Assembly (NCBI GenBank): GCA_023053685.1 | Contig: JALIGW010000016.1 | Coordinates: 3,772,501 to 3,836,500, forward strand | DNA from: Diadophis punctatus similis | Taxonomy: Eukaryota > Chordata > Lepidosauria > Squamata > Dipsadidae | Length of the DNA stretch: 64,000 bases | Direction of reading: 5' to 3' | Shown: positions 57,804-64,000 of the stretch, one piece after another | Layout of the letters: each line of letters starts with the position of its first letter | Position numbering within the stretch: position 1 is the first letter of the stretch | The notes under the pieces: generated by a model | Seen by the model: only the letters and a program-made list of their open reading frames with translations | Database searches by the model: none | What the model was told of the DNA's origin: nothing | Made by a program: the position numbers and the translations under genes

Positions 57804-58587
57804 CTGTCTGGATTACCTCACAAAGCTGACAGGACCACTAGATAACCATCCTGAGAGAAAAGGCAAAATAAAATCCAAATATAGAGATAAAAATTGTGCG
57901 CAGTAATGGGATTAATGTTTATACACATGGTGCTATTGCAGCTCTGAACCACATCTGGGTAACCAGTGCGAGTTGCCCCTCCTCGTTTGCCACTGAAGCA
58001 AACATTGCCTAATTTCAGCAGTAGGCCTTCCACGTAAGAGCTGGGACCTGCATATTTTCTCTTTCCCCAGCCTGAGCCCAAGGGAAATTTGTTCCGCATT
58101 TCAAACAAAGGATAGATTTGTACAGTGCTGATTGGCCAACCCTTCTAAATGACCATTCTTGTGATTGTATCGGTGGATTTGTGCGCCTCAAGGTTGATCA
58201 TGAAGCTGTTTCTCTTGCCTACTCAAGCAATTATTAAATTGCCAAATAACAAAATAGATAAAAACTCAAAATAATTGAGAGGCAAAGACAGATTAAAAAG
58301 AAAAATTATCAGGGAGAGACGTAAGAGATGGGGCACATTTAGCATTTATTATCATAGGTGGGAAATATGTGAATATGTACAAATGCCAGCTCTGACATCC
58401 ATCTGGTGTTGCTTGATAATTCTGCAGGAGCCTAAACCACTGTTCATGTGAACAATTCATTAATTGTTCACATGAACTACAGCCACTATCTCCACAACCT
58501 CCATCCCAGACACACCAACAGCAGCCAAACCACCTACAACTGACCCCATCCCATTGGGTTCACAACCCCTGGTGATCACAAAAGGAA
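57804..58587. other. unique DNA leading into a LINE fragment
   Basis: CATTAATTGTTCACATGAAC and a preceding TGTTCATGTGAACA form small palindromes near 58440-58480. No other feature. Confidence 0.5.
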
Positions 58588-58909
58588 GTGCAAGATCTAT
58601 TTCACAGACAGAAGCCAGGAAAAACACCAGGCCCAGACAAGATAACTCCTTCCTGCTTAAAAGTCTGTGCTGACCAATTGGCCCCCATGTTCACCCAAAT
58701 CTTCAACAGATCACTAGAGTTATGCCATGTTCCTTCTTGCTTCAAATGCTCCACTATCATCCCAGTGCCGAAGAAGCCCTCCATCAAGGAACTGAATGAC
58801 TACAGACCAGTTGTTCTAACATCTGTAGTTATGAAAACCTTTGAAAGGCTAGTGTTGTCCCACTTGAAAACCATCACGGATCCACTCTTAGACCCAAGTA
58901 TGATCCATT
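58588..58909 (+). mobile_element. LINE reverse-transcriptase fragment (Rex/CR1-like)
   Basis: An open frame of about 107 codons reads KTPGPDKITPSCLKVCADQL, then APMFTQIFNRSLELCHVPSC, IIPVPKK and NDYRPVVLTSVVMKTFERLV. This is the N-terminal part of the RT domain, with the PVxLTSxxMK element of Rex1/CR1-type LINEs. No stop or frameshift is present before the hAT MITE at 58910 cuts it. The catalytic FADD region is absent. The rest of the LINE is not recognised on the other side (59355 onward), so the fragment was already short. Confidence 0.88.
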
Positions 58910-59346
58910 CAGGGGCGGGTTGCTCACTTACCTTGCTACCGGTGCGCTGCGCGCGCATCACCACGTTTTGTGTGCACGTGAGCATGCTGCACGCGCACAC
59001 CCCCTCACACAATTTTCCTTCCACGCATGCACAGAAGCAAAATCGCACCGAAATCTTACGAGGGGACGCGCATGCGTGATTTTGGTGATTTTTTGCTTCC
59101 GTGCATGCGCAGAAGCAAAATCTCGCTGAAATCTCATGCGCGCACGCGTCCCCTTACGAGATTTTGGCGCGATTTTGCTTCTGCACATGCACAGAAGCAA
59201 AAAAATCACCGAAAAATGTGCAAAAAAGATGGCGGCTCCTAGGCACCGGCAACTGACCGCACCGGGTCGGTAGCCTCTTGATGATGTCACCAGCCCGCCG
59301 TTACTGGTGCGATAGAGTGGACCGCACCAATAGGAACCCACCACTG
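58910..59346. mobile_element. hAT MITE inserted at the LINE fragment, 437 bp
   Basis: Left CAGGGGCGGGTTGCTCAC, right GGAACCCACCACTG; perfect duplication GATCCATT at 58902-58909 and 59347-59354. Repeated GCATGCGCAGAAGCAAAATC-type arms. Subfamily of 34882-35232. Confidence 0.94.
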
Positions 59347-59354
59347 GATCCATT

Positions 59355-60407
59355 GTCAACCAAGATAAAATGCCTATTTTTTTCCTTTTGTTTAGAGACT
59401 GGATACCATTCAGAGTGAACATTTTTGTTGTTGTTCCTTTTGTTCATTCACTTCTGAATGCAGAAAAGTACTGAAGTGGAGAACATAGGCTGTTGGGCAA
59501 ATGGAAATTTAATGGCCCACTCCTGTATCGTGCTGAGCTGGCATGCAAGTGCTTATAATGGAAGGGAATCCAGCAGTAACAATGATACAAGGGTGATCAT
59601 AACCCACATTGCTTTGTTTGAATCAATCTTTCTCAGTCTGGTTCCCTTCAACCTAGCTGAGGATTCTAGGAGTTGTAGTCGCAGTGCATGACTACCAGGT
59701 TGGGGAAGCATAATGTTGAAGAAGAGCATATGAAATAAACCTCTACATAGTTTTCTTCCAGTGTGTGCTCATTTATCCTGTGCTTCTACTGTATTTTTCT
59801 CTACTTCCGATTTTTCCTTTGCTCCCTTTTCCCCTTTACTCTTTAGAGATATAAAAATGCTAAACTTTTATGAGGTTAGTCTGACTGAAATTTTTGAAGA
59901 ATGCAATTTACTGTTTATTGATATGCACACTTGCTGTTTAAAATTATATTCATTTCAGTTGATCCTATTTTTATATTCCATTATACTGTTATCTCTTTGT
60001 TTAACATTCTAGTAGCTTTGTAATTCACACAATTGTTACATGTATCTACTGTTCCTAATGGCTCTCTTACTATATTACTAAGGATGCTTATTTATATCAT
60101 ATTTCAGTGAACAAAGATTTCAATTTTATTTTCCGACTCTGATCCTTTTTTTATTACCCACCTTTGTACATTGAGTATCACTGAACAAAGCTAAGCGGAA
60201 CTTCTTGTTTTTAGCTGGGACACAATGGAAAAGCTTAGGTGGCTAAAATTGTTCAACCTTGGTGAATAGATGTAACCTGGTTAATAAACTGCAAACCAAG
60301 CAAAACTCTAAATTGGCTCTCACACCCCATCTAATAAATATGCTAACGCAGACTGTGTAATTCCACCTTCATGTCAGCCTTACAAGGTAGTCCAGACAAG
60401 AAGCATA
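59355..60407. other. AT-rich unique DNA, nothing recognised
   Basis: No feature supported. The frame 59761-60012 has no recognisable motif. Confidence 0.5.
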
Positions 60408-60415
60408 CTCAGGCG

Positions 60416-60965
60416 CAGGGGTGAAATCCAGCAGGTTCTAACCAGGGGTGAAATCCTCCCGGTTCGCCTGGGCCAGTCCTTCGGCGTATAGCCGATGGAA
60501 CTGGCGGCGGTCGCGGCGCGGAGCTTCTCCTGCCCGCTTTCCCGACTTTCCCGGCCCGGCTGAACACAATCATTCGGATTATTTTTCCCTCTGTGCATGC
60601 GCGCGCATGCACAGAGGGAAAAATAACCCGAATGGCGGCGTTCAGCCGGGCTGGGAAAGCGGGCGGGAGAAGTTCCGCGCCGCAACCGCCGCCAGTTCCA
60701 TCGGCTATAAGCCGAAGGACTGGCCCGGGCGAACCGGGAGGATTTCACCCCTGGTTCTAACAGGTTCTGGAGAACCGGTAGCGGAAATTTTGAGTAGTTT
60801 GGAGAACCAGCAAATACCACCTCTGGCTGGCCCCAGAGTGGGGTGGGAATGGAAATTTTGCAATATCCTTCCCCCTGGAGTTGTGTGGGAATGGGGATTT
60901 TGCAGTATCCCTCCCCTGCCACGGCCATCAAGCCACGCCCACCAAGCAAAACCACACCACCACTG
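60416..60965. mobile_element. hAT MITE 'GTGAAATCC' family, outer of a nested pair
   Basis: Left CAGGGGTGAAATCCAGC, right CACACCACCACTG; the interior GGTTCTGGAGAACCGGTAGC and TTTTGAGTAGTTTGGAGAAC is the reverse complement of 4655-4961. Target duplication not clear. Interrupted by 60443-60753. Confidence 0.82.
60443..60753. mobile_element. 311-bp palindromic hAT element, inner
   Basis: Left CAGGGGTGAAATCCTCCC, right GAGGATTTCACCCCTG; perfect duplication GTTCTAAC at 60435-60442 and 60754-60761. The whole element is a long inverted repeat centred near 60602, with arms of about 150 bp differing at few positions. It inserted into the outer element, whose 14-bp end it shares. Confidence 0.95.
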
Positions 60966-60973
60966 ACTCAAGA

Positions 60974-61380
60974 GTATTAGCTCTCTCTTTACTGTAAGGT
61001 TATATGAACAGATTCTTGGAAGTATGAACATAAATATCTCCTATGTCACATTTATTTAATGAGGATCCCTTATAAAATATTTGCCATTCCCCCCTCCCCC
61101 ATTGTGTTTGTGGGTTTATTTGTCTCTTATCTGACCATTGCCTAGTCTGTGGCTTTTTCTCCTATCTTCCAAGGCCATTCCCACATACCATTACATTTCC
61201 ACAGTGTAAGGTCTTTTAGTTACTGGGACTAGAACACATAAAATTCGTAATGTTCAATTTGGAAGAAGCTGCTATTTTGATGCGCAAATGGAGACAAAGC
61301 TGGATTGAAGATTTCCAAGCAATTTCCTAGTAATACATATAAAAATATATATAAATGCAGATATAGACCATGTTAGATTA
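60974..61380. other. AT-rich unique DNA, nothing recognised
   Basis: No feature supported. Confidence 0.5.
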
Positions 61381-61388
61381 CTTGAAAT

Positions 61389-61821
61389 CAGAGGTGGGTT
61401 CCTCCCGGTTCGGACCGGTTCACCCGAACTGGTAGCGACCCGCTGGTGACATCCCGATGACGTCATAGAACTGGTTCATTCGGTGCCAGTCCATGGGCGC
61501 TGCCATCTTTTTAAAAAAATGTTTTTATTTTTTTTTTCTTCTGAGCATGTGCAGAAGTCAACCTTCTGGCACTGTGCATGTGGTCACAATCTTGTTTTTG
61601 GCCTTTTTAAAAAAACAATTTTTAATTTTTTTTTCTTCTGAGCATGTGCAGAAGCCAAGTTTCCGGCACTGTGTATGTGGTCGCCATCTTGTTTTTGGCT
61701 TTTTTTAAAAAAATATTCTTTTCGGATTTTTCAGCACTGCGCATGCACATGCCCACGTGGCGCGCCCACGCAGAGCAGGAGGAAGTGAACCGGCAGCGAG
61801 GTAAGTTAGAACACACCCCTG
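61389..61821. mobile_element. hAT MITE, 'GGTGGGTTCC' family, 433 bp
   Basis: Left CAGAGGTGGGTTCCTCCC, right AGAACACACCCCTG; flanks CTTGAAAT / CCTAAAAT, 6 of 8. Two tandem copies of a roughly 115-bp unit starting TTCTTCTGAGCATGTGCAGA lie inside (about 61537 and 61632). Confidence 0.87.
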
Positions 61822-61829
61822 CCTAAAAT

Positions 61830-63771
61830 TATATCTCAGCCTATATTTCTTTTTCACTTAAGATGCGTTACCAATTGCTCACATTAAATGAGCCAAAAGG
61901 GTGACCACAAGAGAAAATATTTTTTTGATTAATGGCATTTTCTTGTGGTGTTCTGAAAGGGCTTCCTTTTTATTTTCCAGATAAAACTAATCAACAGAAA
62001 AAGAAAAAAAATTATATAAAGAGAGTTAGTTAATTCACATTAAGTATGTTAGTAAAGAGGAAAGTGAGGCAGGGCCTCTAAATTTATCTCATTAACAAAA
62101 CAGTTCCAAAAGTGTTACTAGATTACTTAAAAGTCCTCCTCATTGCTCCAATAAATAACTACATTAAAAAACCTCCTACTTCAAACATAGGCAAGCCACA
62201 CTTATTAACAATATATTGCCACAAGCCAGGTGTAGGTTTTCCTCTCTAATATTACGTAACACTGGTTTTGGATGTCTCTCATGTGGAAGAAATTCCCAGT
62301 CCTTGATATGCTGATAAATTCCACATGTTAGGAAGTTTTGCATCCTTCATCAGCCCAAATCAGTCTAAATTTTCCCAAAATATAGCAATAACAGAACAAA
62401 ACATTTTCTGAGATGTCTAATATACCAAATTGAATGTAGCTTTGCAAACATAGTCTATATCTGCAAACCATCTATGCACCCTCCTTGTCCACACATTAAT
62501 TTATAGATTGCCTTCTTCTCAAGATAATCTGCCTTATAAATATCTTTGGGTAATATAACATTGTCTGAATTTCAATACTTCTACTTTTGCATGGACAATA
62601 TGAGCCAAAACCTGATACACATTTTGTGGTAGAACATAGGAACCCAAAAATATTATGGTCTGCAAGAGCTCTTGAAGCCAATATACTGTAGCAAACTTCA
62701 TAAAGGAAAAAGTTCAGAAGCATTGACTTAGAACAGCAATGTAATATTAGTTTATTAAAACATAATCTCACATTGAGAATAAATAACAGATGACTTGAGG
62801 TAATTAACTTAGCATTTATTTTGTTTTGTAATATATAAACAAATTCAGGGAAGACCCACTTTACTGTATTACCCAGTGTGACAATCCACTTCAATCGGTA
62901 ATTTTGATTGCATTAAATGGCACAAAATTGTCAATTATTTACTTATAATATGTTGCATTTACCATTGGAGAGAAGAAAATAATTTTTCTCCTACTTCAAC
63001 ATCAGAAAGCTCCAAGGATGCTATATAACTAGTTTTACATCAGACACCCCCTTGAGGTTTTAAGAAGTCTCCAAGCAATCTGTAACAAAGGACAATCACT
63101 GTTGTAGGTTGTATTAACCAAATAAGGAGTTGCAATTAGAGACACCTGCTCCGTACATGATAAATGGTCATAATAATATGTGAGCTCTCAAGCTTTATTG
63201 GGCAGATGTAATGATACGAGTGTTTCCTGCTTCATTGATTTAATTAGCAATAGTCATATTCAGGCAAGGAGATATTCTAGTCTGAATATTAATTTGGCAG
63301 TCAAATAGCATCTAGACCTTATATTTAATTGTTTTGTTTTGTTTTTTGTAATAAAGTTTAAAATGAAAGTTGTTTTATGTTCCTGATAGAGACTTATATC
63401 TCTTGGTATGGTTGATAAACACCCTTCATCATAGTAAAAGAGATGAAAGGGAATATAATTTAACTGAAATTTAAAATCTGATTATCCTATAAGTAGAATA
63501 TAAATTGTGATTTTCGTCTGCACAAGAGAGATTTTATCACATTTCCAGAGCATGCACTCACAGAAGAGATAAAATATTGATTCTAATAATAGTGTGCCTT
63601 CACAAGTAATTACCATGGTTGGGGGTTTCTTTTTGCATTTAATAGCCACAAGAGAGGGAAAACAAGTCTAGGGTAAGTGGCTACAATGCTTATTATTGCT
63701 TCCTATAGATTTGATTCAAATAAATCTGTAAGAGTCGAGATTGGTTTATTATCTCTGTAGAGATTATATCC
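61830..63771. other. AT-rich unique DNA, nothing recognised
   Basis: The minus frame 62496-62894 has no motif I know. Part of 62200-62400 (minus) stays loosely open and may be an old retroposed sequence, but I cannot assign it. Confidence 0.45.
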
Positions 63772-64000
63772 GTGGTGACGTGGTGGCTCAGTGGCTAAGA
63801 TGCTGAGCTTGTTGATCAGAAAGGTCGGCAGTTCAGTGGTTCGAATCCCTAGTGCCGCGTAATGGAGTGAGCTCCCGTTACTTGTCCCAGTTTCTGTCAA
63901 CCTAACAGTTCGAAAGCACTCAAAAAATGCAAGTAGAAAAATAGGGACCACCTTTGGTGGGAAGGTAATAGCGTTCTGTGCGCCTTCGGCGTTTAGTCAT
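63772..64000 (+). mobile_element. tRNA-derived SINE family C, cut by window end
   Basis: GTGGCTCAGTGGCTAAGATG (A box region) and GTTCGAATCCC (B box), then GAGTGAGCTCCCGTTACTTG and the body seen at 54560. The 3' third lies beyond the window. Confidence 0.92.

Overview
The window looks like intergenic or intronic DNA from a squamate reptile, most likely a snake. It holds no intact protein-coding gene that I can recognise. The case for a squamate rests on the repeats: tRNA-derived SINEs with a BovB-type tail (Sauria SINE), a BovB LINE piece, CR1 LINEs whose 3' tail runs into a GAATA microsatellite, a 5S rRNA-like SINE, R4/Dong-type, L1 and L2-like LINE pieces, and a very dense set of short non-autonomous DNA transposons. 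The snake call is an inference, made mainly from the CR1-linked GAATA/AATAG microsatellite. Nearly every long open frame is an artefact of a GC-rich palindromic transposon or a simple repeat. The exceptions are fragments of retrotransposon or Helitron proteins.

Layout. 1-12.8 kb: AT-rich unique DNA with hAT-type MITEs, TA-flanked elements and two SINEs; a CR1 3' end lies at 11.4-11.9 kb. 12.9-13.6 kb: two inverted copies of a Penelope-like terminal segment (a hammerhead-like core in one) with a hAT MITE inserted between them. 14.5-18.6 kb: a dense transposon patch with two hAT elements back to back, a 5S-like SINE, a solo LTR with a 5-bp target duplication, and the 3' end of a Helitron with its helicase C-terminus. 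20-28 kb: palindromic MITEs, one of them carrying a short segment copied from its own flank. 29-32.5 kb: a compound microsatellite, an R4-like LINE end and a decayed CR1. 34-39 kb: nested and tandem MITEs. 39-42 kb: A-rich pentanucleotide arrays and a 1.4-kb CR1 with reverse-transcriptase coding sequence on the minus strand. 42-47 kb: two Sauria-type SINEs, an L1 3' end and a BovB piece. 48.8-49.2 kb: a tandem array made from a LINE/SINE 3' end. 49.4-50.35 kb: a CpG-island-like block, the only plausible cellular promoter or first exon here. 51-64 kb: LINE ends, further hAT elements (one SPIN-like), a Rex/CR1-type reverse-transcriptase fragment cut by a MITE, a 300-bp palindrome, and SINEs.

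Most hAT-type elements could be delimited to the base by their 8-bp target-site duplications. Those duplications allow the order of nested insertions to be read. They also show that most families chose targets with TA at the centre. No RNA gene, CRISPR array, operon or bacterial feature is present.
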